The notes: a model not told the origin generated them from the letters alone. A stretch of DNA of 64,000 nt from Methanofollis formosanus (GCF_019633745.1 NZ_CP037968.1:1246789-1310788); one strand, 5' to 3'; shown: positions 8,624 to 17,979, numbered from the stretch's first letter. Program-made: numbers and translations.

Positions 8624-9625
8624 GTGACGGTATATTATACCACTCTGGATGAGATCGAAGAGGGCCTCTCAACAATTTTACCCGACAAAAAGTATCGAAA
8701 GAACTGTCTCTCTGTATTTGCCGAATCGATCGTTGAAGCGAATTCATATGGCAGGAACAGGTGGGGGGTCTATTGTTTCCGCGATGGTGCCCGGATAGGT
8801 GTCCGACTCCTGGTGGGCCATCTCATCGTTTTTACGATAGACCGGGACGGGATGTGGCTGTCTCTGGATAAAACCCTGCTGGATGAGAGCAAAGATATGC
8901 GGCATCTGTTCGACCGGAGAGAGGACTGGCAGTGGGGTCGAGGAGAGTACTCTGAGTATCAGGTGGTCAGATCGCGGAACGGATATTATATCCCTTCGAG
9001 CACGGATTTTGATCTCTGGCCGTTCATCCGTCAGTTTCACTTTGCCTATATCAAACGTTGTGCACAGCGATATGACCGGTTGGACCCGAGGAGCCAGCAG
9101 CATCACTCCCCTGCCCTCCTGGCGTATATCAGAAAAGAACTCGGGCAAAAGATCCCGGGTCCAGAATATGGGGCGGAGACTGGCGATACTATTTTTCAGG
9201 AGATGGAAGAGTTTCAGAGGAGATACCGAGAACTGCCTGAGACCGAACGTGCATCTCTGGTTCTGAGTCGTATCGGGCAGGGGGTGTTCAGGTCAGATCT
9301 TAAGAACTACTGGAAGACCTGTGCGGTGACGGGATGTGCGGAAACTGAGTTGCTGGTCGCATCTCATATCAAACCCTGGAGGGATTCGGATAATTTCGAA
9401 CGCCTTGATGTCTATAATGGGTTATTGCTTGTTCCACAGATCGACCGTGCTTTTGACAGAGGATATGTGAGTTTTGATGACGGGGGGAAGATCATCATCA
9501 GTCGAAACCTCAGCGATGGCGACAGGAAGAAGCTTGGCATTTATCCTGGCATGAGACTGAGGACGGTGGAGAAGAATCATCGTCCCTATCTGGAATACCA
9601 TCGGCAGAAGATCTTCATAACATGA
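8624..9625 (+). CDS. HNH endonuclease domain protein
   Basis: 333 residues from GTG at 8624, chosen because AGGAG lies 8 nt before it and a TATA-like box at 8547 would start the transcript near 8575; an in-frame GTG at 8561 lacks both. The C-terminal 110 residues are a clear HNH nuclease of the restriction type: GVFRSDLKNYWKTCAVTGC, ASHIKPWRDS (first His), ERLDVYNGLLLVPQIDRAFDRG (Asn, central helix), with GYVSFDDGGKI after it. The N-terminal 220 residues are not recognised. Such proteins often act as modification-dependent or solitary restriction nucleases. No methyltransferase partner is nearby. It follows an AT-rich putative peptidase gene, so both may belong to an accessory (defence-like) patch. 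Confidence 0.8.
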   Translation: MTVYYTTLDEIEEGLSTILPDKKYRKNCLSVFAESIVEANSYGRNRWGVYCFRDGARIGVRLLVGHLIVFTIDRDGMWLSLDKTLLDESKDMRHLFDRREDWQWGRGEYSEYQVVRSRNGYYIPSSTDFDLWPFIRQFHFAYIKRCAQRYDRLDPRSQQHHSPALLAYIRKELGQKIPGPEYGAETGDTIFQEMEEFQRRYRELPETERASLVLSRIGQGVFRSDLKNYWKTCAVTGCAETELLVASHIKPWRDSDNFERLDVYNGLLLVPQIDRAFDRGYVSFDDGGKIIISRNLSDGDRKKLGIYPGMRLRTVEKNHRPYLEYHRQKIFIT

Positions 9626-9773
9626 ACATTTCATTTCTGGAGAAATCTTTTTGCTGTAGATCCGATCGCGTTCGTCTTCCCTGGATCTTGAACGAAGCGG
9701 TATCATCGTCTCACTTCGCAGATCAAATAATTTTTATCTAAGAAATATTAATTTGATCGAGGTGCAGAGCGGC

Positions 9774-10235
9774 ATGAAACGTGAGATCCTCCTGGAGCAC
9801 GCATCGACGATCCAGGACGAACCGATGGAGCACGGGATCGTCCTCGACAGGGATGGGGAGGTATGCACCCGCCTTTCTGGCGGGCGGTCGTCGATCGTCT
9901 TCGATCACCGGACCCTCCATGCCGTCTGCCACCGCGTCTTCATGCACAACCACCCGCGGGGCGGTGCCTTCTCCACCGCGGATATCTGGACGGCCTGCGC
10001 TCTCTGCATGCGGGGGATGGTGGTCGTGACGCATGGGTGTGTCCACTGCCTCGCCCCACCGGGCGGGCGGGACTTCTTCTGCCGGGACGATTATGCCGAC
10101 ATCGTCCGCTGCTATCGTTTCCGTTGCCTTACGGCGGACCTCTCGAAACGCCTCCGTCCGCCGGATCGGGTCTGGAAGGCGGTGGCTGCCGACATGGACC
10201 TTGGATACTGTGCGATCCCCTTTCAAAAAGAGTGA
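9774..10235 (+). CDS. JAMM/JAB-like small protein
   Basis: 153 residues from ATG 9774 (GAGGTG nine bases before; the TTG at 9753 is less likely). The stretch HNHPRGGAFSTAD matches the zinc site of JAMM/RadC-type proteins, HxH-x6-SxxD, one residue shorter in the spacer than RadC. It contains many cysteines (about 9), some in pairs that could bind metal (CALC, HGCVHC). There is no signal peptide. JAMM proteins cleave isopeptide bonds or occur in DNA-processing and sulfur-transfer proteins; which applies is unknown. TATA-like TTTTTATCT lies near 9731. Confidence 0.55.
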   Translation: MKREILLEHASTIQDEPMEHGIVLDRDGEVCTRLSGGRSSIVFDHRTLHAVCHRVFMHNHPRGGAFSTADIWTACALCMRGMVVVTHGCVHCLAPPGGRDFFCRDDYADIVRCYRFRCLTADLSKRLRPPDRVWKAVAADMDLGYCAIPFQKE

Positions 10236-10250
10236 GATGGGTGACCTTCG

Positions 10251-10445
10251 TCACTGCTCGTAGGCGATGAGGATCTTGCCGAGTTTTTTCTCTTCTTTCT
10301 GGACGTCCCTGATCTCATCGTCGGAGAGGTCGGCAAATGCCGGAACTTTCTCGTAGGCCACGAGGATGGTCCCGAACTCTTCCTCGAACTTCCGGAGTTT
10401 TTTCAACTTCTCGTCAGAGAGGTGTGCATAGGCCGTGCATTGCAT
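10251..10445 (-). CDS. Small charged protein with two internal repeats
   Basis: 64 residues. Two similar halves are visible: LSDEKLKKLRKFEEEFGTILVAYE (residues about 9-32) and LSDDEIRDVQKEEKKLGKILIAYE (about 40-63), each ending in the same hydrophobic tail. GGTGA lies 6 nt before the ATG, supporting translation. Predicted helical and cytosolic; function unknown. It is divergent from the next gene and convergent with the JAMM-like gene. Confidence 0.6.
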   Translation of the reverse strand: MQCTAYAHLSDEKLKKLRKFEEEFGTILVAYEKVPAFADLSDDEIRDVQKEEKKLGKILIAYEQ

Positions 10446-10469
10446 GGGTCTTCACCGATCCATCCACTG

Positions 10470-10495
10470 ATTTCATAAGATTTATATCTTTTATA
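10470..10495. promoter_or_regulatory. Divergent AT-rich promoter region
   Basis: GATTTATATCTTTTATAC lies between two divergent genes and reads as TATA-like on both strands (ATATAAATC on the minus strand). Confidence 0.45.
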
Positions 10496-10503
10496 CATCG
10501 TGG

Positions 10504-11268
10504 TTGATATATCCCAACGGCACTGGCGGCCGGGCCGATCGGCCACGGCGGGTGGGGGGTGGAGACCTGGATCCCTGCGAACCGTCCTTCTTCAGAAAGC
10601 CATGGCTCACTCTCTGGTTCTCGGTGCAGTGCCGGTACCCCGACCCTCCGGGGCAGTACACCCTCGCCTGCACCCTTCACGACCTGGTCGGCGCCGTGAA
10701 AGAGACCTTCGACGGCGGCGGGATGTCGGCGGGGACCTGCGGGAGGCGGGCCCCGAAGTTCAGGACGAAGGTGAAGGGGACCGACGACCCCTGCACCGTC
10801 GAGTATCTCATCCTGCCCCGTGCATCGTACTCGCTCCGCGACCTTGCCGCCGAACGGCGGGCGCTCGTGGTGGCGAACCGGATGCTCGCCTCGCGGTCGG
10901 GGGCTCGGTTCAGGACGGTACCGCTTGCCTGTCTCGGCTACGACGACGCGGGCGAACCGGTGGGACGACTCAGTTTCGGCCCGCTCTCGGTGCGGTACCT
11001 GATGCGGGACCGCGTGCGGTCCGGGATCGACGACCTCTTCTTCGACAAGTTCTACTTTTACGAAACCGTTTTCGAAGCGGTCTCGAGGCTCAAGCACACC
11101 GGTCTCTCGGAGTACGCCGCCGGATGGGTGACCGACGTGGAGGCGGTCATCGACGAAGAACTGGCACGCGGCGGGTGCGACCGCCGGACGATCGAGCGGC
11201 GGGCCCGGGAGGTGGACAACTTTCTCCGCGGCGTCCACCGGCGGCACCGGATGCCCCGTGTCTGGTGA
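10504..11268 (+). CDS. Conserved-looking hypothetical protein
   Basis: 254 residues from a TTG at 10504; the true start could be further down because the first 25 residues are low complexity and the promoter is only about 20 bp away. The body is a soluble, arginine-rich alpha/beta protein with well-spaced hydrophobic blocks (LTLWFSVQC, VEYLILPRASYSL, FYFYETVFEAV) and a basic C-terminus. Codon use matches neighbouring genes, and the competing frames are arginine-rich shadows. No known domain recognised. Confidence 0.6.
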   Translation: MIYPNGTGGRADRPRRVGGGDLDPCEPSFFRKPWLTLWFSVQCRYPDPPGQYTLACTLHDLVGAVKETFDGGGMSAGTCGRRAPKFRTKVKGTDDPCTVEYLILPRASYSLRDLAAERRALVVANRMLASRSGARFRTVPLACLGYDDAGEPVGRLSFGPLSVRYLMRDRVRSGIDDLFFDKFYFYETVFEAVSRLKHTGLSEYAAGWVTDVEAVIDEELARGGCDRRTIERRAREVDNFLRGVHRRHRMPRVW

Positions 11269-11319
11269 ATTTTCTGGAGAGCCGGGCATCAGGAACCGGC
11301 GATGGATATTCTCCGATGG

Positions 11320-12110
11320 GACGGCACGTTCCTGATCAGCACGTCACCCCGTGCCGTCCCCCGTCCTATCTTTTCGCGAGATGACAGAACAAGTTCGGTG
11401 AAGGGGGACGGCATGTTCTGAACATTACGCCGTCCTGTTTTCATGACCCCGGAGATAGAACCGGCATGAGAGAGAGCCGATCTGTAGCAGGAGCACACCA
11501 CTCTTCGCCGTCCCCGTCCTATCTTCTCGCGAGACGGCAGAACAGATTCGATGATGAGGGGGCGGCATGTTCTGATCAGCACGCGGTCCTGGTGCCATGA
11601 CCCCGAAGATAGAACCTGGACGGGAGAGTGCCGATCTACTCTCAGCGGGATCATGCGTTTCGTGCCGTCCCCCGTCCTATCTTCTCGCGAGAAGGCAGGA
11701 CAGATTCGATGATGAGGGGACGGCACGTTCTAATCACCACGCCGTCCCAGCTGTCATGACCCCGAAGATCGAACCAACATGAGAGAGAGAGCCGATCTGT
11801 AGCAGGAGCACACCACTCTTCGCCGTCCCCCGTCCTATCTTCTCGCGAGAAGGCAGAACAGATTCAAGGATGAGGGGATGGCACGGTCTGATCACCACGC
11901 TGTCCCCGCTGTCATGACCCCGGAGATAGAACTGGCATGAGAGAGAGCCGATCTGTAGCAGGAGCACGCCACTCTTCGCCGCCACCGTCCTATCTTCTCG
12001 CGAGACAGCAGAACAGATCATGTGACAGAGGGCGGCACGTTCTAATCACCACGCCGTCCCCGCTGTCATGACCCCGAAGATCGAACCCGCACAGAAGAGC
12101 ACCGATACTC
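11320..12110 (-). repeat. Tandem intergenic repeat array 2 (5 units, minus orientation)
   Basis: The box CATGACCCCGGAGATAGAAC, reverse complement of that in array 1, occurs near 11442, 11596, 11754, 11912 and 12066, spaced 154-158 bp. Between boxes lie TATCTTCTCGCGAGACGGCAGAACAGAT and GGACGGC...GCCGTCC arms. The array fills the gap between two convergent genes (10504-11268 and rpl12). 12111-12216 shows only the rpl12 terminator beyond it. Confidence 0.9.
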
Positions 12111-12216
12111 CGGATCATTTTCATAGCCCCCAGGCATACCGGACGGACAAACATTCCACACCGATCGCCGGGGCTCGACCCCTCGCACCCGGACAAACCA
12201 ACGAACCGAACGAACA

Positions 12217-12231
12217 GAAAAGAAAAAAAAT
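12217..12231 (-). terminator. T-rich terminator of the ribosomal stalk operon
   Basis: On the minus strand an 8-T run and further T-rich sequence follow directly after the rpl12 stop. Confidence 0.55.
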
Positions 12232-12540
12232 TTAGCCGAAGAGGGCACCGAGCCCGGCCATACCGGACTCTTCCTTCTCCTCTTCCTTCTCTTCCTCTGC
12301 CTCTTCCTCGGCCGGAGCGGCCTCGGCAGGGGCGGCGGCGGCCGGAGCGGCAGCGACCGGAGCGACGGCGGCCTTGGAGATGGCCTCCTCAATGTCCACA
12401 CCGTCGAGTGCGGCCACGAGGGCCTTCACACGGGCGTCGTCAGCTTCGATACCGGCAGCGGAGAGAACGGCCTTGACATTCTCCTCGTTGATGTCCTTGC
12501 CTGCGTTGTGCAGGAGCAGTGCAGCGTAGATGTACTCCAT
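12232..12540 (-). CDS. rpl12: 50S ribosomal protein L12 (P1-like stalk protein)
   Basis: 102 residues from ATG 12540 with AGGTG six bases before it. [22 protein letters not shown] is the conserved dimerisation region. An Ala/Pro hinge follows, then a Glu/Lys-rich stretch and the GTPase-contacting tail MAGLGALFG. It binds as dimers to P0 on the large subunit and recruits translation factors. Last gene of the rpl11-rpl1-rplP0-rpl12 operon. The last 16 residues are nearly identical to the end of P0, as usual in archaea. Confidence 0.96.
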   Translation of the reverse strand: MEYIYAALLLHNAGKDINEENVKAVLSAAGIEADDARVKALVAALDGVDIEEAISKAAVAPVAAAPAAAAPAEAAPAEEEAEEEKEEEKEESGMAGLGALFG

Positions 12541-12584
12541 GATTTTCACCTATCTCAAATTACAATCTTGAATTTTATTCGTGT

Positions 12585-13601
12585 TCATCCGAAGAGAGCC
12601 CCGAGACCGGCCATTCCGGACTCTTCCTTCTCTTCCTCTTCCTCTTCTTCCTCTTCAGCGGGGGCTTCCTCAGCAACCGGCGCCGCGGCTGCGGGTGCGG
12701 CTGCAGCAGCCGCTAAAGCCTGCGTGATCGACTCGTCGAGTTCGAACCCGCCTTCCGAGGCCTTCATGGCGATAGCAAGCATCTCGCGGTATGCCCGCCC
12801 GACGATGAGGTCGGCGACATCCTTCTCGTAGATACACGCCTCGACTGCCAGGTTCCTGGCTTCCTGTGCCGCCTTGCCGATGATCGTCTCGGTCGTCGTC
12901 GGCGTCAGGATCGTTGCGTTCACCGAGAGGTTGAATGCCTGCTGGGCCGCGAGCGTAATCTGGTTGAGGTAGACCGTCTCGTCGATCGCCAGCGTCTCGG
13001 GCGCGAAGATCGTGCCGTCGTGGAACGCCGCCTTGAGGATAAGGCCCACGTCCATCGGCTTGATATCGAGCTTTGCCAGCACGCCGGCCATCTTCGCATC
13101 GATGACCTGGCCCTTCTTGACGACCGTCTTGGTCTCCCTGATCTTGACCTTCCCGCCCTCGATCATCGCCGGAATCCCGGCCTGCTGGAGTTCACCGACG
13201 ATCGGACCCGGCTTGAAGCTCGTCGGACCCTTTGCGACGACGATGTCCTCCGGCGCCGTTTCGCCCGGCTTCGCGGCCATCTTCGTCTTCGTCAGTTCCA
13301 GCTGCTTGTAGAGTTTGAAGGGGTTCTCAAGCGTGAAGATGAGCGCACTCTGCCCTGAGATGTGCTCGCCCATCTCGACCGCCTCACCGCCGATCTCGTC
13401 GAGCGCACGGTGCGTGAGCGTCTTGCGAGCCATCTTGATCTCGGCGACCCCGCGAAGGTTCTGCCTGATGTCCTGGAGCTGGCTTGCCGGAATCCCGTGC
13501 ATATCGACCAGCCCGACCACCGGGTACTTCGCGAAACGCTCCTTGATCTCCTCGACCTGCTCACGCTTCCACGCAGGCAGGTGGTGCGTATAGAGTGCCA
13601 T
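12585..13601 (-). CDS. rplP0: 50S ribosomal protein L10 / P0
   Basis: 338 residues. It has the archaeal uL10 N-terminal fold (WKREQVEEIKERF, GLVDMHGIPASQLQDIR, KMARKTLTHRAL), the P0 insertion domain (about 110-180), helical spine sites for L12 dimers, then an Ala-rich linker, a Glu run and the C-terminal tail [11 protein letters not shown] shared with L12. It anchors the stalk next to uL11 on 23S rRNA. One base separates it from the rpl1 stop codon, indicating tight coupling. Confidence 0.96.
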   Translation of the reverse strand: MALYTHHLPAWKREQVEEIKERFAKYPVVGLVDMHGIPASQLQDIRQNLRGVAEIKMARKTLTHRALDEIGGEAVEMGEHISGQSALIFTLENPFKLYKQLELTKTKMAAKPGETAPEDIVVAKGPTSFKPGPIVGELQQAGIPAMIEGGKVKIRETKTVVKKGQVIDAKMAGVLAKLDIKPMDVGLILKAAFHDGTIFAPETLAIDETVYLNQITLAAQQAFNLSVNATILTPTTTETIIGKAAQEARNLAVEACIYEKDVADLIVGRAYREMLAIAMKASEGGFELDESITQALAAAAAAPAAAAPVAEEAPAEEEEEEEEEKEESGMAGLGALFG

Positions 13602-13602
13602 C

Positions 13603-14247
13603 TCAGATCACCCTCACTGCCGGGCCCATCGTCGTCTTGACGTAGACCGAGCGGATGTTCTGCGGACCCTGCTCCAGCGCCCCCTCAATCCTCTTGAGGA
13701 TCACGTCGATGTTCTCCGCGATCTCCTCGGGCGACATCTGGGTGCTGCCCACCGGAGCGTGGAAGACCTTCTTGTCCTTGGACCGGATCTTCACCGACGT
13801 CTTGAGCCGCTCGATGATCGGGCGGACATCCGTCCCGGTCGGGACCGGCGTCGGCATCCTGCCGCGAGGACCGAGCCTCGGACCGAGCCAGCGACCGACC
13901 AGTCCCATCACGCTCGTCTCGGCCAGGAAGAAGCGATACTCGTTCGCGACCTTCCGTGCCTCGCGGGGCTCGCCGCCGAGCCGCTCGATCTCCTCGGGGC
14001 TGATGATCAGGTCGACTCCGGCCTCTTTGGCCTGCGTCGTGATCTCGCCCTTCCCGAGGACAGCGACCTTGATCGGGGTGCCCAGACCGTTGGGAAGATT
14101 AATAGTCTCGTCGATACGGTTTTTGGGCTGCGCCATATCGATGTTCCGGAGGTTGATGGTAATATCAACGCTCTCCTGGAACTTTCGTTCGGGCGCAGTC
14201 TCAAGGGCCGTCTTCACGGCCTCCAATATCTGTTGTTTCTCAACCAT
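13603..14247 (-). CDS. rpl1: 50S ribosomal protein L1
   Basis: 214 residues, typical of archaeal uL1. Recognisable runs are NLRNIDMAQPKNRIDE near the start, RFFLAETSVMGLVGRWLGP and GPRGRMPTPVP. It binds 23S rRNA at the L1 stalk near the E site. In archaea uL1 also represses its own operon by binding the mRNA; the leader here was not examined for the mimic. It lies between rpl11 and rplP0. Confidence 0.96.
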   Translation of the reverse strand: MVEKQQILEAVKTALETAPERKFQESVDITINLRNIDMAQPKNRIDETINLPNGLGTPIKVAVLGKGEITTQAKEAGVDLIISPEEIERLGGEPREARKVANEYRFFLAETSVMGLVGRWLGPRLGPRGRMPTPVPTGTDVRPIIERLKTSVKIRSKDKKVFHAPVGSTQMSPEEIAENIDVILKRIEGALEQGPQNIRSVYVKTTMGPAVRVI

Positions 14248-14300
14248 TGAGGACCTCCATAGTCTGCGACCTTGTTCGATCTCCTATGGATGAATACCGA

Positions 14301-14777
14301 TTACTCCTCAAGGGCGCCGTCGAACTCGCCCGCATCGATAGCGGCCAGCATCTCCTTGGGTGCACGGCCTTCGACCGTCACACCAACTGAGACACAGGTC
14401 CCGACGACCTCTTTCACTGCCGTCTTGAGACGGTAGGAGAGCATGTCGTCGAACTTCATGCGTGCGATCCTGACAGCGGCCTCGAGCGGCAGATCACCCA
14501 CAAACTGGGTGGCAGGCTCTCCGGACCCCTTCTCGATACCAACCTCTTTCATGACCAGGGCCGTCGTCGGCGGAATACCGACCGTGACAGTGAAGTTCTT
14601 CTTATCGTCGACTTCAATCGTCACCGGCACCTGCATGCCATTGAACTCTGCGGTCTTCTTATTGATCTCGTCAATAACCGCTTTTACGTTGATACCGAGG
14701 GGACCCAGGGCAGGACCAATAGGCGGACCTGCAGTTGCTCTGCCTCCGGGTACCAATACCTCGACCGTTTCTGCCAT
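14301..14777 (-). CDS. rpl11: 50S ribosomal protein L11
   Basis: 158 residues. uL11 landmarks: PGGRATAGPPIGPALGPLGIN near the N-terminus, TVGIPPTTALVMKE, and a C-terminal rRNA-binding domain. It sits at the GTPase-associated centre. GGTGAT precedes the ATG by six bases. First gene of the stalk operon, with its own promoter about 70 bp upstream. Confidence 0.96.
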   Translation of the reverse strand: MAETVEVLVPGGRATAGPPIGPALGPLGINVKAVIDEINKKTAEFNGMQVPVTIEVDDKKNFTVTVGIPPTTALVMKEVGIEKGSGEPATQFVGDLPLEAAVRIARMKFDDMLSYRLKTAVKEVVGTCVSVGVTVEGRAPKEMLAAIDAGEFDGALEE

Positions 14778-14843
14778 AGCTATATCACCATGCGTTCCCC
14801 GCTAGGGTACTGTGCTTGGGTTGACTAAGGTTTCCTCGGCCGA

Positions 14844-14859
14844 CTATTAAAACTATCAC
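14844..14859 (-). promoter_or_regulatory. Promoter of the rpl11-rpl1-rplP0-rpl12 operon
   Basis: In the 109-bp gap between spt5 and rpl11 the minus strand reads GTGATAGTTTTAATAG, an AT-rich TATA-like box with purines before it. The transcript would start near 14824, giving a leader of roughly 45 nt. Confidence 0.5.
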
Positions 14860-14886
14860 TTTCGCATGAAAAGAGCAGGGGGAGGA

Positions 14887-15363
14887 TCAGGATTCGCCCC
14901 GGTCGATCACCCTGACATTGTCGCCGCGCACGGTGATCGGGATCGGGACCATCGACTCGTAGAGTTCGACGGTAATCTCCTCTTTGTTTGAATCGACCCT
15001 TTTTACCACGGCCTTCTCGCCCTTGAACGGCCCGGCGATCAGTTCGACGATGGTCCCCTCGTCGATCCCGGAGACCGCCGGTTTGGGCTCGAGATAATGG
15101 GCGATCTCGTCCATCTTCGTCTCGCCGGGCACCACCGTCCGGGCGCTCGGCACGCTCTCGATCAGTTCGGCGATACGCGCAAAGGGTTCGGCCGCCTCGA
15201 TGAGGACGTAACCCTTCAGTTCGTCGGGCGAGACGACGGAGAGCACCTTGAACGAAGGGTCGTGCAACACCGTACGATAGATCCCGTCCACTACCGAACG
15301 TTCCTGTTTTGCCGTCGTCTTGACGGCAAAGATCCTGATCTCGGAATCCTCAGTCATGGGCAT
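14887..15363 (-). CDS. spt5: Transcription elongation factor Spt5 (NusG-like)
   Basis: 158 residues: an NGN domain (IFAVKTTAKQERSVVDGI; LKGYVLIEA) followed by a KOW domain at about 100-150 (GTIVELIAGPFKGEKAVV). With Spt4 it clamps RNA polymerase for processive elongation. The ATG at 15363 shares one base with the secE stop; an in-frame ATG two codons on is possible. Gene order secE-spt5-rpl11 is the ancient conserved order. Confidence 0.94.
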   Translation of the reverse strand: MPMTEDSEIRIFAVKTTAKQERSVVDGIYRTVLHDPSFKVLSVVSPDELKGYVLIEAAEPFARIAELIESVPSARTVVPGETKMDEIAHYLEPKPAVSGIDEGTIVELIAGPFKGEKAVVKRVDSNKEEITVELYESMVPIPITVRGDNVRVIDRGES

Positions 15364-15563
15364 CAGCGCATCGGCGCGGTCATGATCACGTAGATGATGA
15401 ACCCTAAGAGCCCGATGAGGAACACCCCGATCGCCGCCACGAGGGCGATCTTGGTGAACTCATCCCGGGTCGGCGTCCGCGCCAGCTTCAGGACGCGCAT
15501 GTACTTTTTGAAGAACTCCTCGTTGATGGAGCTCATCTTCACTGACTCAGTGCTGATAGCCAT
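15363..15563 (-). CDS. secE: Protein translocase subunit SecE (Sec61 gamma)
   Basis: 66 residues with one C-terminal membrane segment (about 42-62, ALVAAIGVFLIGLLGFIIYV), an amphipathic helix before it (EEFFKKYMRVLKLARTPTRDEF) and a short tail, as in Sec61-gamma. The ATG at 15563 is preceded by GAGGTGA at 8 nt. It is nine bases downstream of ftsZ and overlaps spt5 by one base. Confidence 0.92.
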   Translation of the reverse strand: MAISTESVKMSSINEEFFKKYMRVLKLARTPTRDEFTKIALVAAIGVFLIGLLGFIIYVIMTAPMR

Positions 15564-15572
15564 ATATATATT

Positions 15573-16667
15573 TCACCTCAGGAAGTCGATGTCAAATTCC
15601 TTGGAAACTCTGGGGAGAGATTTGCGTTCGTTACGCCCATATATTTGTGGGGAGTTGACCCCGGTGACCACCAGCATGGTGCGCATACTGCCCTCCATTT
15701 CGGGGTCGACCTGCGCGCCCCAGATGATCCGCGCACTCGGATCGATGCGGTCGTAGACCTCCTGCACCACGCCTTCGGCCTCGGACATCGTCATGTCCGG
15801 GCCGCCGACGACGTTGACGAGCGCGGCGGTCGCGCCCGAGATGTCGACGTCGAGGAGGGGGGACCGCAGCGCCTTCTTGACCGAGTCGGCCGCCTTGTCC
15901 TCGGAGTCCGACTCGCCCATCCCGATCATGGCGACGCCGCCGCGTTCCATGACGGTGCGCACGTCGGCGAAGTCCAGGTTCACCAGACCGGGCACGGTGA
16001 TCAGTTCGGTGATGCCCTTCACGGCCCGCATCAGCACCTCGTCGGCCACCTTGAAGGCCGCGTGGAGGGGGAGGCGCGGGACGACTTCGAGGAGGCGGTC
16101 GTTGGGGACAACGATGACGGTGTCGGCCACGTCGCGCAACCGTTCCAGGCCGGCCTCGGCGTTCTCCGCCCGGATCGTCCCTTCTGAGGTGAACGGCAGG
16201 GTGACGATCGCGATGGTCAGGGCGCCCTCCTCGTGGGCGGCCTTGGCCACGACGGGCGCGGAACCGGTGCCGGTCCCGCCGCCGAGCCCGGTCGTGATGA
16301 AGACCATGTCGGCCCCGCCGAGGGCGGCCTTGATCTGGTCTTCGTTCTCGAGGGCGGCCTCTTCGCCGATCTGGGGGATCGACCCGGCGCCCAGGCCGCG
16401 GGTCCGCTGCCTGCCGATGAGGATCCGCGTCTCGGCCTTTGTCCTGATCAGGTGCTGGGCGTCGGTGTTGACCGCCACCAACCTGGCGCCGGTTACTCCT
16501 TCCTCGGCGATCCTGCTCATCGTGTTCGAGCCGCCGCCGCCGCACCCGACGACGACGACTTCGGTCCTGAGATCGCGCAGGAGCGCTTCCAACTCGTCAT
16601 CGGGCTGGACGGGCGCTTCGAATTCCTCTTGTGCCCGTGACAATGCCTCTTCAACAATGGACTTCAT
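15573..16667 (-). CDS. ftsZ: Cell division GTPase FtsZ
   Basis: 364 residues. The nucleotide-binding motifs are intact: [22 protein letters not shown], the tubulin signature [13 protein letters not shown], and the T7 loop [11 protein letters not shown] with catalytic Asp. An N-terminal extension of about 35 residues is usual in archaeal FtsZ1. It polymerises into the mid-cell ring. Its start overlaps the end of dtdA by 17 nt, and secE follows nine bases after, so division and translocation genes share a transcript here. Confidence 0.96.
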   Translation of the reverse strand: MKSIVEEALSRAQEEFEAPVQPDDELEALLRDLRTEVVVVGCGGGGSNTMSRIAEEGVTGARLVAVNTDAQHLIRTKAETRILIGRQRTRGLGAGSIPQIGEEAALENEDQIKAALGGADMVFITTGLGGGTGTGSAPVVAKAAHEEGALTIAIVTLPFTSEGTIRAENAEAGLERLRDVADTVIVVPNDRLLEVVPRLPLHAAFKVADEVLMRAVKGITELITVPGLVNLDFADVRTVMERGGVAMIGMGESDSEDKAADSVKKALRSPLLDVDISGATAALVNVVGGPDMTMSEAEGVVQEVYDRIDPSARIIWGAQVDPEMEGSMRTMLVVTGVNSPQIYGRNERKSLPRVSKEFDIDFLR

Positions 16668-17979
16668 TGATATACCTCTCCAACCCCGGAATATGGATGC
16701 GGGTCACACTGCTCGACTGGACCATGGACGGGGTGACCGTCGCGTCCCCGATCTCGACGGCACGGCCGCTGGAAAGTTTCCCAAAGAGGGGGCCTTTCGG
16801 AACTCCCAGCGCCCGGGCCTTGCCGGGATCAAAACGGGTCCTGGTGATGACGAGGTCGTCCCCGTCGGCAGCAGTGCTCCACCGTACATCTATGATTTTA
16901 ATACACAGGGATATGACATCATGTATTATTTCTTCGCTTTGATTTTTGAAGGTGATGAATGAAGGGGCGGTGGTGCCGGTCGGGGTGGCGATGAAGGCCG
17001 CCGAAAGACGGTCGAGGCCGTCCCTGAAGGCGTGCGGGTCCGTTCGTTCGGCTTCCCGGACGAGGTCTTCGGGGATCTGAGCCTCGATGAACTCCCCTTC
17101 ACCCTCCAGTCCGCCGGGATGGACCCGACCGCCCGGGACGGTCTGCTCGGCCGCGGCCCTGAGCGCGGTGTAGGTCTCCCAGGAGAGGGTGCCGATCTCG
17201 GTGATCTCTCCTTCCGAGAGGACCGGCACGTCGAGGGCCGAGAGGTGCGCTTCGGTCGTCGTGATCTCGTCTCTGGAGAGGGCCTTGCGGTCGAGATAGG
17301 CGGCGACCGCCCCGGTCTCCTCGACCATCGCGGCGATGAGGGCGCGGTCGAGGTCAGGGACGACGCGCGAGGGGGCGATGTGTCCGAAGGCGCCTCTCGA
17401 GGTGAGGGTGATCTCGGTCTGCCGCACCGCGTAGTGAGTCCCGCCGAACCCGACGAGCGGGATCACCGGGGCGGGCACGGCCTCGAGGACGGCGCGCGCG
17501 GCGGCGTCGGCGGCGGCGGGGTCGTTCCACTCGGTCTCGGTCGACCCGATCTCGACGAAGAGGGAGGGGGTCGAGAGGGCGGTCGGGCCGTGGTGGGTGG
17601 CCTCATAACCGGCCCGGTATCCGGGCGGGGCGTGGCGGGCGAGGCCGCGGAGGACGGCGTGCATCATGGCCGGGGCCGCCGGCGGGAGGGTCCGGGCCGC
17701 GCCGCCGTACACGGCCTCGCCGAAGTTGCCGGTGACGTGAACGGTGAGGGCCGGGACGGGGTGGGTGCTCGTGTGCCTGGAGAGGAAGACCAGGAGGTCG
17801 GCGCCGAAGTCCCGGTCGACCTCTTCGGCGTAGATGAGTCTCCCCTCGGTTTCGTGGAAGGTGAGGTCGGCGGCCCGGAGAAGGGGCCAGTCCTCCCGTT
17901 CCCTGAGAAGTTCCTTCAGCCGCCGGGCCAGGTTGGTGCCGGCCGGGTCCAGACGGGATGAGAGGAGGGCGATATGCAT
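16651..17979 (-). CDS. dtdA: D-aminoacyl-tRNA deacylase DtdA
   Basis: 442 residues. The archaeal/plant GEK1-type deacylase hydrolyses D-amino acids wrongly attached to tRNA. Diagnostic runs are [26 protein letters not shown] at about 128-153 (given here as two adjoining motifs, THHGPT and [10 protein letters not shown]) and [13 protein letters not shown] near 190. The zinc-binding histidines of the THHGPT and GGTHY segments are present. The C-terminal 170 residues form the extension common in Methanomicrobia. Head of the operon with ftsZ. Confidence 0.93.
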   Translation of the reverse strand: MHIALLSSRLDPAGTNLARRLKELLREREDWPLLRAADLTFHETEGRLIYAEEVDRDFGADLLVFLSRHTSTHPVPALTVHVTGNFGEAVYGGAARTLPPAAPAMMHAVLRGLARHAPPGYRAGYEATHHGPTALSTPSLFVEIGSTETEWNDPAAADAAARAVLEAVPAPVIPLVGFGGTHYAVRQTEITLTSRGAFGHIAPSRVVPDLDRALIAAMVEETGAVAAYLDRKALSRDEITTTEAHLSALDVPVLSEGEITEIGTLSWETYTALRAAAEQTVPGGRVHPGGLEGEGEFIEAQIPEDLVREAERTDPHAFRDGLDRLSAAFIATPTGTTAPSFITFKNQSEEIIHDVISLCIKIIDVRWSTAADGDDLVITRTRFDPGKARALGVPKGPLFGKLSSGRAVEIGDATVTPSMVQSSSVTRIHIPGLERYINEVHC

